Assembly (NCBI RefSeq): GCF_018070075.1
Contig: NZ_JAGPXE010000016.1
Location: 112,283-176,282, forward strand
DNA length: 64,000 nucleotides
Direction of reading: 5' to 3'
Source of the DNA: Saccharopolyspora endophytica
GTDB taxonomy: Bacteria; Actinomycetota; Actinomycetes; Mycobacteriales; Pseudonocardiaceae
Below are positions 44,791 to 53,525 of this stretch, in pieces. Numbering within the stretch: position 1 is the stretch's first letter; each line of letters opens with the position of its first letter. The notes under the pieces are model-generated. The model saw nothing but the letters and a program-made list of their open reading frames with translations. It was not told where the DNA came from and made no database searches. The position numbers and the translations under genes are program-made.

Positions 44791-47223
44791 ATGAGCCGAC
44801 TCGCGGAGGGGAACACCTGTGCGGGCGCCGATCAGAGCTGTGCAAGGCTGAACGACGTGCGCGAGGAGGACAAGGGACAGCGGCTGCTCCGCCGCGTCGT
44901 CGCCGGGATCCCGGCCGACGAGTCGCCCGTGACGCACGTCGAGCACCGGCCGGCCCGGCCCGCCCAGACCACCGACTGGCCGAAGTGGGCACCGCCCCGG
45001 CTCGTCGAGGCGTTCCAGGAGCGCGGCGCGGACGAGCCGTGGATCCACCAGGTCGAGGGCGCCGAAGCGGTGCACGACGGCGAGAACGTCGTCGTCGCCA
45101 CCGGCACCGCGTCCGGGAAGTCGCTGGTCTACCAGCTCCCGGTGATCTCGCAGCTGCTCGCCGACCCCAAGTCCACCGCGCTGTACCTCTCCCCCACCAA
45201 GGCGCTCGCCGCCGACCAGCTGCGCAGCATCTCCGAGCTGGAGCTCCCCGAGCTCCGCGCGGTGAGCTACGACGGTGACACCCCGCAGGCCGAGCGGGAC
45301 TGGGTGCGCCAGCACGGGCGGTGGATCTTCACCAACCCCGACATGCTGCACTTCGGCGTGCTCCCGTCGCACGGGCGCTGGGCGCACTTCTTCCGCAGGC
45401 TCACGCACGTCGTGATCGACGAGTGCCACACCTACCGGGGCGTGTTCGGCTCGCACGTCGCACTGCTGCTGCGCAGGCTCCGGCGGATCGCCAACCGCTA
45501 CGGCTCGGACCCGGTGTTCGTGCTGGCCTCGGCCACCGTGTCGGACCCCGCCGAGCTCGCCGAACGGCTGACCGGCGCTCGCTGCCGGGCGATCACCGAG
45601 GACGGTTCGCCGCGCGGGGCGCGCACCGTCGCGCTCTGGGAACCGCCGCTGCTGGACGACCTCGTCGGTGAGAACGGCGCCCCGGTCCGCCGCAACGCCG
45701 GCTCCGAGGCCGCGCGGATCCTGACCGAGCTGGTCATCGAGGACGCCCGCACGCTGGCCTTCATCCGATCCCGGCGCGGTGTCGAACTCGCCGCGCTCGC
45801 GGCGCGGCGCGCGCTGTCCGAAGTGGACCCCTCGTTGCCGGACCGGGTCTCCGCCTACCGCGGCGGATACCTGCCCGAGGACCGCCGCGAACTGGAGCGG
45901 TCGCTGCTGGCCGGGGAACTGCGAGCCGTGGCCACCACCAACGCGCTGGAGCTCGGGGTCGACATCTCCGGTCTCGACGCCGTGGTCGTCGCCGGGTACC
46001 CGGGCACCCTCGCCTCGTTCTGGCAGCAGGCCGGACGCGCCGGGCGCGATGGGGACGGCGCGCTGGTGGTCTTCGTGGCGCGCGACGACCCGCTGGACAC
46101 CTACCTCGTGCACCACCCGCCCGCCGTGCTGTCCCGGCCGGTCGAGGCGACCGTGCTCGACCCCGCCAACCCGTACGTGCTGGAACCGCACCTGGCCTGC
46201 GCCGCGGCCGAGCTGCCGCTCACCGAGGAGTCGTTCGAGATCTTCGGCGGCGACGCCGCGCAGCGGGCGGTCGAGGCGCTGACCGCCGACGGCGTGCTGC
46301 GGCGACGCCCGCACGGCTGGTTCTGGACCGCCCGGGAACGGCCGCACCGCAACGTCGAGCTGCGCGGCTCAGGCGGTCCGCCGATCGCCGTCGTCGAAGG
46401 CGAATCCGGCCGCATGCTCGGCACGGTGGACCCCGATTCCGCCTGCTCGACGGTGCACCCGGGAGCGGTGTACCTGCATCGCGGCGAGTCCTTCGTCGTC
46501 GACGAGCTCGACCTCGACGCGGCCATCACGCTGGTCCACGAGGAGAGCCCGGACTGGACGACCTCGCCGCGCAACGACGTGGACATCTCCGTGCTGCGCA
46601 CCGTCGAGAGCCACGACACCGGTGCCGGGGTCACGGTGCACCTGGGCGAGGTGGAAGTGACCTCGCAGGTCGTCGGCTACCTGCGGAAACGACCGACCGG
46701 CGAGGTGCTGGACCAGGTTCCGCTGGACCTGCCCGCGCAGACGCTGCGCACCCGCGCCGTCTGGTACACGGTCGGTCAGGACTTGTTGATGGGCAGCGCG
46801 CCGGGGGGCGCCGGGCTGGAACCGGCGCGCATCCCCGGCGCGCTGCATGCCGCCGAGCACGCGGCGATCGGCCTGCTACCGCTGTTCGCGACCTGCGATC
46901 GATGGGACATCGGCGGGGTCTCAACCGCTCTGCACGCCGACACCGGGGAGGCAACGGTGTTCGTGCACGACGGTCATCCGGGTGGAGCCGGATTCGCCGA
47001 CCGCGGTTTCGCCGCATTGGTCCCATGGCTGGCCGCGACGCGGGAAGCGATCGCTTCCTGCGACTGCCCGGCCGGATGCCCGTCCTGCGTTCAGTCGCCA
47101 AAGTGCGGGAATGGCAACGAACCGCTGGACAAGGCAGGGGCGGTGGCTGTTCTCGATGCGGTTTCGGCCGTGCTTCGGGGTAGCACCGGCGGTCCGGGTG
47201 GGCCGCCCGACCGGGCACGATGA
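44791..47223 (+). CDS. DEAD/DEAH-box helicase with DUF1998 zinc domain (MrfA/YprA family)
   Basis: Superfamily 2 helicase of 810 residues related to B. subtilis MrfA and Mycobacterium Rv3649, involved in mitomycin-type DNA damage repair. Motif I ATGTASGKS, motif II VIDECH (DECH variant), motif III LASATV, helicase C with ATTNALELGVDISGLD and QQAGRAGRDGD. The C-terminal DUF1998 region ends with a four-Cys cluster CDCPAGCPSC...KCGNG. ATG at 44791 follows GAAGGTGGG; an in-frame GTG at 44857 and an upstream ATG at 44689 are alternatives. Its position beside the Tad/ssd genes matches mycobacteria. Confidence 0.92.
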   Translation: MSRLAEGNTCAGADQSCARLNDVREEDKGQRLLRRVVAGIPADESPVTHVEHRPARPAQTTDWPKWAPPRLVEAFQERGADEPWIHQVEGAEAVHDGENVVVATGTASGKSLVYQLPVISQLLADPKSTALYLSPTKALAADQLRSISELELPELRAVSYDGDTPQAERDWVRQHGRWIFTNPDMLHFGVLPSHGRWAHFFRRLTHVVIDECHTYRGVFGSHVALLLRRLRRIANRYGSDPVFVLASATVSDPAELAERLTGARCRAITEDGSPRGARTVALWEPPLLDDLVGENGAPVRRNAGSEAARILTELVIEDARTLAFIRSRRGVELAALAARRALSEVDPSLPDRVSAYRGGYLPEDRRELERSLLAGELRAVATTNALELGVDISGLDAVVVAGYPGTLASFWQQAGRAGRDGDGALVVFVARDDPLDTYLVHHPPAVLSRPVEATVLDPANPYVLEPHLACAAAELPLTEESFEIFGGDAAQRAVEALTADGVLRRRPHGWFWTARERPHRNVELRGSGGPPIAVVEGESGRMLGTVDPDSACSTVHPGAVYLHRGESFVVDELDLDAAITLVHEESPDWTTSPRNDVDISVLRTVESHDTGAGVTVHLGEVEVTSQVVGYLRKRPTGEVLDQVPLDLPAQTLRTRAVWYTVGQDLLMGSAPGGAGLEPARIPGALHAAEHAAIGLLPLFATCDRWDIGGVSTALHADTGEATVFVHDGHPGGAGFADRGFAALVPWLAATREAIASCDCPAGCPSCVQSPKCGNGNEPLDKAGAVAVLDAVSAVLRGSTGGPGGPPDRAR

Positions 47224-47328
47224 GCACTGGGGCTGGCTGGTGCGTGCTCGCGGGAATCTCGTGACCGGTCGGGCCGGGGAGCCCTGGGCGCGGAAACCGG
47301 GCCCGTTCGGTGCGTCACGGCCGCAGGA

Positions 47329-47991
47329 TCACCTGCTCGCTGCGAGAACCTCCGCCACGTTCTCCGGTTGGTCGATCTCCAGTGCGGTCCGGAGCGCGTC
47401 CTGGACGAACTCCGGGCTGGGCAGCTGCCAGGCGCACACCTCGGGCTTGACCCTCCAGTGCACCGCACCGCCGGGGTAGACCGACGGTGGCAGCGGAACC
47501 CAACTCCCCTTGCCGTGCAAGCGGATTCCGCTCTGCTCGGCCAGCTCGCCGTTGAGCCGACCCCCAGGGGACATCAGGAAGAACCAGCTGCCGGTCGGGG
47601 TCGCCACGATCGGCACCGGGAATCCGCCGGCGCGCAGCACCTTCGCCGCCCGCCTGCCGATCGCGATGTCGACCTCGATGGCGTCGGCCTGGAAACCGGT
47701 GGCGAGCAGCAGGTTGTAGGGGTGCTCGTCCCACCAGGCCATGACCTCGTGCAGGTCCGCCCCCAGACCGTCCTGCCAGTCGGCCCGGACGGGGGTCGGG
47801 CCGTGCAGCTGGCGGCCTCGGCGACCGAGCCACTCACCATCTCGGGGGAAGGTTCCGGGCAACACCGACCAACCACGCGACGCGAAGTCGATTGCCTGCA
47901 CTCGCAGGTCGATCCGGCTGCTGGTCAGCCCGGCCGGGTGGGCCGGGACGCCGCGGAAGGCGCTCTGCCACCTCTCCGCAGACCATTGCAT
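47329..47991 (-). CDS. Degenerate primase-polymerase-like (Prim-Pol N-terminal) protein
   Basis: Protein of 220 residues that resembles the N-terminal half of actinomycete bifunctional primase/polymerases: AIDFASRGWSVLPGTFP, NLLLATGFQADAIEVDIAIGRR, VPIVATPTGSWFFLM, GIRLHGKGSWVPLPPSVYPGG. The region where catalytic Asp residues of Prim-Pol proteins should lie reads EVDIAIG, and no helicase domain follows, so enzymatic activity is doubtful. ATG at 47991 follows GAGGAGG. Standalone forms like this are common in Streptomyces and allies, of unknown role. Confidence 0.65.
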   Translation of the reverse strand: MQWSAERWQSAFRGVPAHPAGLTSSRIDLRVQAIDFASRGWSVLPGTFPRDGEWLGRRGRQLHGPTPVRADWQDGLGADLHEVMAWWDEHPYNLLLATGFQADAIEVDIAIGRRAAKVLRAGGFPVPIVATPTGSWFFLMSPGGRLNGELAEQSGIRLHGKGSWVPLPPSVYPGGAVHWRVKPEVCAWQLPSPEFVQDALRTALEIDQPENVAEVLAASR

Positions 47992-48330
47992 CTGTCTCCG
48001 CCTCCTCGTTCAGCGGTGAGCGGCGTCGTGCGCCTTGAGGTCGACCGGCCGGATTTCGGGGTTCCGGCCGATCCCCCGACCTCCTTGTCGGGTGGACCTC
48101 GGTTCGTGGCGAACCTGGGCTCGCCGCTCACACATTCAAAGAAACGTCATCCAGCCCCGGGGCGTACAGACCCGGTGCGACGACCGGTCGTTCGGCGACG
48201 ATGAACGTGAAAGATCCAACACACGCGCTGAAAGCTCGGTAGCGGCGCCGGTGGCGCTTCGCCGACCGCTCCACTGCCCGCCGGACCGCTCGCCGACCGC
48301 TCGTCGTACTGCCCGCGTAATACGCGCGGC
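47992..48330. other. Gene-free gap before the Tad cluster end
   Basis: 340 bp without a credible gene. It holds a direct repeat (GCCGACCGCTC at about 48262 and 48291; ACTGCCCGC twice) and lower-GC patches near 48140-48230. Nothing else is identified. Confidence 0.4.
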
Positions 48331-48675
48331 TCAACCTGGGGCCGGTCCGGCGCGGGCCCGTGCGCTCGGAGGTTGCCGTCCGGCCAGCGGTCCGGACAGC
48401 TCTCCCGCCACCTCGACGCGGACCTCTCGACCGGTCAGGGTGCAGGTGAGCAGGCGCGTCCGCATCCCGCCGGTCACCCGTCGGGCCTGCGCGCAGGCGA
48501 GTTCGGGTCCACCGATCACGTGAGCCGCAGCGGCCAGCGCCGCGAGATCGGCGGCGCCTTCGGCCCGCTGCCGGGCGGCGGTGGCGGCGCCGAGCTGCAC
48601 GAGCCACCCGAGCAGCACCAGGACGACCAGCGACAGCACCGCGGCGAGCACCGTCGCCGAACCGCGGTCGTTCAT
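48331..48675 (-). CDS. Rv3654c-like TadE-type pseudopilin
   Basis: Protein of 114 residues: N-terminus MNDRGSATVLAAVLSLVVLVLLGWLV (split) with the TadE-like hydrophobic stretch (7-30), QRAEGAADLAALAAAAH, one Cys pair and a short basic tail. It is the helicase/secretion-neighbourhood TadE-like family, the last gene of actinobacterial Tad operons. ATG overlaps the preceding tadE stop by 4 bp. Confidence 0.85.
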   Translation of the reverse strand: MNDRGSATVLAAVLSLVVLVLLGWLVQLGAATAARQRAEGAADLAALAAAAHVIGGPELACAQARRVTGGMRTRLLTCTLTGREVRVEVAGELSGPLAGRQPPSARARAGPAPG

Positions 48676-48983
48676 CCGCCCTCCCCGGGTTCGAGGATCG
48701 CGACGGCGTCGGCGCGCAGCCAGTGCGCGCTGACGAGGACCTCGACCTGGTCACCGCGGATCACGTGGGCGTAGTGCGCGCCGACGGGCGCGATAGCGCG
48801 CACCGCCCGCTCCGCCCGGGGCGCGTCTCCCCGGGCGAGCAGGCGGGCGGCCTCGACGGCGGCGTCCTGGCAGCGGAGCTGGCCCAGCACCGCCATCCCG
48901 CCGACCAGCAGCAACCCGAAGACGGCGACCAGCGAGCAGATGCCCAGCGCCGCCTCGACGGTCACCGAGCCCCGGTCGTTCAC
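48672..48983 (-). CDS. TadE-family minor pilin (Rv3655c-like)
   Basis: Protein of 103 residues starting MNDRGSVTVEAALGICSLVA, where Gly5-Ser and Glu at position +5 after it fit prepilin processing. It has one membrane helix and a small exported domain (QDAAVEAARLLARGD). Overlaps both neighbours (ATGA junctions at 48672 and 48980). Role in Tad pilus assembly inferred from the family. Confidence 0.88.
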   Translation of the reverse strand: MNDRGSVTVEAALGICSLVAVFGLLLVGGMAVLGQLRCQDAAVEAARLLARGDAPRAERAVRAIAPVGAHYAHVIRGDQVEVLVSAHWLRADAVAILEPGEGG

Positions 48984-49171
48984 GTCCCCGCTCCCTGCAA
49001 ACCCCGCTGGATGAGGCCGGTCAGCGCTTCTTCGACCGAGCCGCTGGTCACCACGGCGTAGAGGGTGGTCGCGAAGGCCACGGCCGCGAGCGTGCCGACC
49101 GCGTACTCCGCCGTGGACATCCCGTCGTCGCCGGTCAGCGCGGCCCGCAGGCGTCGGATGAGGTTCCGCAT
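48980..49171 (-). CDS. Flp-type pilin (DUF4244, Rv3656c-like)
   Basis: Pilin of 63 residues, likely the major subunit: a basic leader (MRNLIRRLRAALTGDDG) followed by MSTAEYAVGTLAAVAFATTLY. Cleavage after Gly17 would expose the Glu5 of mature pilins. ATG at 49171 follows GAGGAGAAG. Followed by the two TadE-type genes. Confidence 0.9.
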   Translation of the reverse strand: MRNLIRRLRAALTGDDGMSTAEYAVGTLAAVAFATTLYAVVTSGSVEEALTGLIQRGLQGAGT

Positions 49172-49187
49172 CGTCTTCTCCTCGTGT

Positions 49188-49763
49188 CTACAGTGGATTG
49201 ATCGGGATCCGGTCGAACATGCCGAGCACGACCGGGAGCACTCCCAGGCACAGGAACGCGGGCAGGAAGCACAGCCCCAGCGGTGCCGAGATCCACACGG
49301 CACCGCGCTGAGCCCGCACCTCCGCCAGCTCGGAGCTGCGCGCCCGCGCGCGGTCGGCGAGCTCGGCCGCCACGTCGGCGAGCGCGCTGCCGGTGCGCGC
49401 GGTCCTCCGCGCGGCGCGGGCGAGTTCGGCCGTGTCCGGGTCCCGCAGCGCCGGTTCCCACCCGGCAGCGGCGTCCGAGCCGAGGGCGAGGTGGTCGGCG
49501 ACCTCGTTCAGCGTCCGCCGAGCGGTGCCGACGACCTCGACCGCCACGGCGCGCACGATCACCGGCACCGGCAGCCCGGCCCGCATCCCCGCCGCCAGCA
49601 GGTCCCATCCGGCGGCGAGCACCAGCGGGTCGGCCCGTTCCTCGCGACGGGGACGCGGTGCCACCGGTGGGCTCCGGCGCAGACCCAGCCGGTGGCGGGT
49701 CGGGGCGACGGGGACCAGCAGCACGGCCACGGCCGCGGTGATCAGCGCGAACACCTGGCTCAT
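49188..49763 (-). CDS. tadC: Tad secretion inner-membrane protein TadC-like
   Basis: Type II secretion system F domain protein, 191 residues: N-terminal helix (2-20), cytoplasmic helical T2SSF domain (LVLAAGWDLLAAGMRAGLPV ... LARAARRTARTGSALADV) and C-terminal hydrophobic pair (PLGLCFLPAFLCLGVLPVVLG). ATG at 49763 overlaps the tadB-like stop (49760). Forms the pilus platform with TadB. Half the size of full-length T2SSF proteins, as usual for actinobacterial TadC. Confidence 0.88.
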   Translation of the reverse strand: MSQVFALITAAVAVLLVPVAPTRHRLGLRRSPPVAPRPRREERADPLVLAAGWDLLAAGMRAGLPVPVIVRAVAVEVVGTARRTLNEVADHLALGSDAAAGWEPALRDPDTAELARAARRTARTGSALADVAAELADRARARSSELAEVRAQRGAVWISAPLGLCFLPAFLCLGVLPVVLGMFDRIPINPL

Positions 49764-50533
49764 GTCCGCACCACCGACCTCGTCAGCCGCGAGCTCCACA
49801 GCACCCCGGCGATCAGCAGGGCGGTCCCGACGAGCAGGAGCAGCTGACCGGCGGGACCGCTGCCGAACACCGCGAGCGGCGAGGCACCGGCGGCCTGCCC
49901 GAAGCCCAGCCCGAGCACCGGCAACCCGGTGAGCACTCCCGCCGTGGCACGCGGGCCGGCCATCTTCGCGCTCACCTCGCGGCGGAAGGAGGTGCGCCGC
50001 TCGACGTCGCGGCGCAGGCAGTCCAGCAGTTCCGCCAGCGCGACGCCGTGCCGTTCGGCCAGGTCCCAGGCCCGGGTCAGCCGTCGCACCGGCGCGCGTG
50101 GGCGTCCCGCCAGCGCGGACACGTCACCGCCGAGCCGGGCGGTCGCCGCCAGCTCCCGGAAGAGCGCGGCGACCCCCGGGCCGGCTTCGGCGGCCGCGCC
50201 TTCGGCCGCGTTCGCCGGGTGCGCGCCCGCGCGCAGCTGCGCGACCAGCAGCCGCATCGCCTCGGCGAACTCGTCGTCGAGCGCGAGCTCCCGCCGCTCG
50301 TCGCGGGTTTCGCGGACGTGCCTGCTCGCGAGCAGGGTCAGCGCGATCGCCGCGCACGAGCCCGCCGGACCTGCGGTGGCGAATCCGGCGATACCGGTCG
50401 CCACCGGCAGCAGGCGTTTCGGCCTCGGCAACCTCAGCGGTGCGCGCTTGAGTCCGGGGAGCCGGTGGCGGGTGGTGAGCGCGGGCCAGCACAGCAGTCC
50501 GGTCGCGGCGAGCAGGGCGCTCGTGATCAGCAC
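49760..50533 (-). CDS. tadB: Tad secretion inner-membrane protein TadB-like
   Basis: T2SSF-family protein, 257 residues. N-terminal hydrophobic stretches, cytoplasmic helical domain (EFAEAMRLLVAQLRAGAHPANA ... LARLTRAWDLAERHGVALAELLD region) and C-terminal membrane helices (TAGVLTGLPVLGLGF; LLLLVGTALLIAGVLW). GTG at 50533 follows GGGGAGGT by 8 bp and overlaps the tadA stop by 7 bp, which fixes the start better than the upstream open frame. Confidence 0.87.
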   Translation of the reverse strand: MLITSALLAATGLLCWPALTTRHRLPGLKRAPLRLPRPKRLLPVATGIAGFATAGPAGSCAAIALTLLASRHVRETRDERRELALDDEFAEAMRLLVAQLRAGAHPANAAEGAAAEAGPGVAALFRELAATARLGGDVSALAGRPRAPVRRLTRAWDLAERHGVALAELLDCLRRDVERRTSFRREVSAKMAGPRATAGVLTGLPVLGLGFGQAAGASPLAVFGSGPAGQLLLLVGTALLIAGVLWSSRLTRSVVRT

Positions 50534-51684
50534 GGCAACGCACCTCCCCTGGACTCCAGCAACGCCGCCAGCTCCTCGCGGCCCACGTCCCAACCGGTTT
50601 CGCGCTCCCAGGCCGGTCGCACGGTCACCTGATCGCCCGACCGGTGCAGCACCCCGATCGCGGCGAGGCGCCTGCGGCGCACCTGCAGCACGACCTGCAC
50701 GGCGGCGGCGAGCTGGCTGTGCAGGGCACCGCGGGAGAGCCCGCCGAGCGCGGCCAGTGCCTCCATCCGGGCGGGCACCTCTCGCGGCGAGTTGGCGTGC
50801 AGCGTTCCGCCGCCTCCGTCGTGCCCGGTGTTGAGCGCGGCGAGCAGCTCGCGCACCTCCGCACCGCGCACCTCGCCGACGACCAGGCGGTCCGGCCGCA
50901 TCCGGAGCGCTTGCCGCACCAGCTCGCGGACGCCGATCTCACCCGCGCCTTCCACGTTCGGCGGCCTCGTCAGCAGTCGCACCACGTGCGGGTGTCGGGG
51001 CCGCAGCTCTGCCGCCTCCTCGACGCACACGATCCGCTCGCGGTGCCCGACCTCGCCGAGCATCGCCGCGAGCAGCGTCGTCTTGCCGCTGCCGGTTCCG
51101 CCGGTGATCAGGAACGCGAGCCTGCGCGCCACGATCTCGCGCAGCACCGCGGCGCTGCGCTCGTCGAAGGTGCCCGCCCGCTGCAACGCAGCGAGGTCGT
51201 GCGCGGCCGGGCGCAGCACCCGCAGCGAGATGCAGGTCCCATCCCCGGCCACCGGCGGGAGCACCGCGTGCAGCCGGACCGAGCGGGTGCCGCGCTGCGG
51301 CATCCAGGCGTCGACCCACGGCTGGGCGTCGTCGAGCCGGCGCCCGGTGGACATCGCCAGGCGCTGCGCGAGGTGGCGCACCGAGTCCTCGTCGGCGAAG
51401 CGCACCGGCGCGGGCCGCAACCCGTCGCCCCGGTCGACCCACACCTTCTCCGGCGCGGTGACCAGCACGTCGCAGGTCGCCGGGTCGTCCAGCAGCGGGT
51501 CCAGCACTCCCGCACCGGAGAACTCCTGCTGGACGACGCGCAGCGCGGCGAGCACGTCGGCGTCGGCGACCAGCCCACCGGACTCGGCGCGGACCGCATC
51601 GGCGACGGCTGCCGGGCTCAGCGGCGAGCCGTTGCCCACCAGTCGGTTCCGCACGCGCGCCAGCAGTTCCCGATCCACGGACAT
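50527..51684 (-). CDS. tadA: Tad pilus assembly ATPase (TadA/CpaF)
   Basis: Secretion ATPase powering pilus assembly, 385 residues. Motifs: ITGGTGSGKTTLLAAML (Walker A), Asp box VEEAAELRP, Walker B-type LVVGEVRGAE, HANSPRE (His box). N-terminal helical domain residues 1-60. ATG at 51684 after GGAAGGTCCGTG; a GTG one codon upstream is possible. Follows ssd by 81 bp. Confidence 0.94.
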   Translation of the reverse strand: MSVDRELLARVRNRLVGNGSPLSPAAVADAVRAESGGLVADADVLAALRVVQQEFSGAGVLDPLLDDPATCDVLVTAPEKVWVDRGDGLRPAPVRFADEDSVRHLAQRLAMSTGRRLDDAQPWVDAWMPQRGTRSVRLHAVLPPVAGDGTCISLRVLRPAAHDLAALQRAGTFDERSAAVLREIVARRLAFLITGGTGSGKTTLLAAMLGEVGHRERIVCVEEAAELRPRHPHVVRLLTRPPNVEGAGEIGVRELVRQALRMRPDRLVVGEVRGAEVRELLAALNTGHDGGGGTLHANSPREVPARMEALAALGGLSRGALHSQLAAAVQVVLQVRRRRLAAIGVLHRSGDQVTVRPAWERETGWDVGREELAALLESRGGALPC

Positions 51685-51765
51685 CACGGACCTTCCCTTC
51701 CACCGGCCGAAAACGGCAGGACGGCATGGCCGATCGAGCGGGATCGGCCTGGGTTCATCGAGGGT

Positions 51766-52884
51766 TCAGCGCGGTACCGGCGACTCCGCCGAGGCGAGCT
51801 CGGCCAGCACCGCACCGGCCGCTGCGGCCAGCGGGCTGCGGCGGTGCAGCGCGGAGACGAGGTCACCGCGGTCAACGGCGGCGGGCAGGCGCGGCTGTGG
51901 TCGCATCGTGGCGAGCACCGGCGCGCCGGCCGCCCGCGCGACGTCGCGCGGTCTCAAGCCGCCCGGGGATGGTCCGCGCACGACCAGCCGCACCCGGCAT
52001 CCCGCGCGTTCGGTCACCGCGGCGACGACGCGCGCGGCCGCCGCGCACGCGCGCACCTCCGCGGGCACGACGACGACCACGAGCTCGGCATCGCCGAGCA
52101 CCGACTCGTCGGAGTCACCCGGTGCTGGGCAGCGCGGCAGGTCGCACACCACGGTCGCGCCGGAGCGACGACCGGCCCCGAGCACCGCGCGCACGCCTTC
52201 CGGCGTCAGTCCGCTCGGCGTCCGGTCCCGGTCGCAGGCGAGCACTGCCAGTTCGCCGCGTCCGACCCGCTTCTTCGGCAGCGCCTCGCGCAGCGCTCCG
52301 GCACCGAGCCGCCCGGTGCCGACCGACAGCCCTGACCAGCGCACGCCCTCGTCGCGCTCCATGCCCGCGGCGAGGTCGAGGCCGCCGCCGTACGGGTCGC
52401 AGTCGACCAGCAGCGACCGGCCGCCGGAGCGGGCGGCGACCACCGAGGCTGCGGTGGCCAGCGCCGAAGCACCGGCACCACCGCACCCGCCGAGCACTGC
52501 CAGCACGCGGCCCTCGCCGACCGGTGCGTCCACGGCGTCGGCCAGCAGCTCGATCAGCTCGTGCTCGTCGGAGGGCAGGGTCAGCACCCGCTCGGCGCCG
52601 ATGTCGAACGCGGTCCGCCACAGGCGTTCACCGGTCGTCCGGCAGACCAGCGCGACACCGCGTCTGCGCGGCAGGCCGTGGTTGGCGCACGCGGCGGCGG
52701 TCGGCTCGTCGAGCAGCACCAGCGGCGCCGCGCGCCACGCCGCGGGCAGCAGCCGTGGCGCGCGCTCGATCGTTCCGGCGGAGGCCGCGGCCAGCCGCGA
52801 GACCTCCTCCGCCAGTTCGGCGTCGCGCACCACCAGCAGCGGACGCGCGGTCTCGGGCGTGGGCGGGTGTGCTGCCGCGGGCAT
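51766..52884 (-). CDS. ssd: Septum-site-determining-like protein Ssd (CpaE-like)
   Basis: Protein of 372 residues with a receiver-like N-terminal domain (15-120) and a MinD/CpaE-type ATPase domain. The deviant Walker A reads VLGGCGGAGAS, lacking both usual Lys residues, as in Mycobacterium Ssd (Rv3660c). LLVDCDPYGGGLDLAAG and VVCDLPR follow. In other bacteria CpaE localises the Tad apparatus; in mycobacteria Ssd affects septation. ATG at 52884 follows AGGGAG. First gene of the Tad operon, divergent from the 6C-RNA/HAD region. Confidence 0.9.
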   Translation of the reverse strand: MPAAAHPPTPETARPLLVVRDAELAEEVSRLAAASAGTIERAPRLLPAAWRAAPLVLLDEPTAAACANHGLPRRRGVALVCRTTGERLWRTAFDIGAERVLTLPSDEHELIELLADAVDAPVGEGRVLAVLGGCGGAGASALATAASVVAARSGGRSLLVDCDPYGGGLDLAAGMERDEGVRWSGLSVGTGRLGAGALREALPKKRVGRGELAVLACDRDRTPSGLTPEGVRAVLGAGRRSGATVVCDLPRCPAPGDSDESVLGDAELVVVVVPAEVRACAAAARVVAAVTERAGCRVRLVVRGPSPGGLRPRDVARAAGAPVLATMRPQPRLPAAVDRGDLVSALHRRSPLAAAAGAVLAELASAESPVPR

Positions 52885-53023
52885 GACGGGCTCCCTGGAT
52901 CAGGACTTTTCGGAGGAAAACCACTTCCGCATGGGCCGGAAGAAGGAGCGTTGTGCCGCGAATGGCCGCTCGTTATCCAAAGTGACCGGAAGCGCTGCCG
53001 ACTGCCAAGCGATTTCTGAAATC

Positions 53024-53051
53024 TGTGGATGAACCCGTTCGCTGTGGATAA
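53024..53051. other. Two DnaA-box-like 9-mers upstream of ssd
   Basis: TCATCCACA (53024-53032, minus) and the perfect consensus TTATCCACA (53043-53051, minus), 19 bp apart, in the ssd-6C gap. The rest of 52885-53165 shows no gene; a short palindrome GATTTCTGAAATC (53011-53023) precedes the boxes. Confidence 0.45.
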
Positions 53052-53169
53052 CTCATCTTCCCTGAAAGAGTCACACCAGGGACGCATAAGAAACGAAGGC
53101 AATTCACATTTCGCTCGCTCGAAGACTGTTGCGCGAGCACGAACTCCCCGCAGGTGGGAGCATCCGAAT

Positions 53170-53260
53170 ACGAGACGACCCCCGCCAGGGGGGAGGGGCG
53201 GGGGTCGTCGTAGTTCAGCTCCGGGGGGTCGAGCTGAACTGGTCCGGACTTGCCGGACTC
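53170..53260 (-). ncRNA. 6C small RNA
   Basis: Two adjacent perfect hairpins on the minus strand, each with a run of six or more C in the loop, the defining 6C RNA layout. Stem 1 is AGTTCAGCTC/GAGCTGAACT (53240-53212, loop with CCCCCC). Stem 2 is a 12-bp ACGACCCCCGCC/GGCGGGGGTCGT (53208-53175, loop CCTCCCCCCT), doubling as terminator. A -10-like TACAGT (53271-53266) precedes it. Position between ssd and the HAD hydrolase is the same as for the mycobacterial 6C/B11 RNA. 6C RNAs pair with mRNAs through the C-rich loops. Ends are estimated. Confidence 0.85.
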
Positions 53261-53525
53261 CCCACACTGTATCCCGCAGATCCCTAGTAATGCCTCCCGT
53301 CCATTTGAGGGAACGTCTTTGCTCTCAGTGCCCGACAAACTGCCTCTACCCATTCATTCGTGGCAGAAAAACCAACCCGGACGGCGAGCAACTTTCCGAC
53401 AACCACACGGTGTGTGAAAAATCGCTCTCCCCCAGCAGCCCACCGGACAAACAGCCCAGGAACGTGCGCACATGACCGGAACCAGCCTGGAAATGCCACG
53501 TCGACGCGACTCGTATGCTGTCGGC

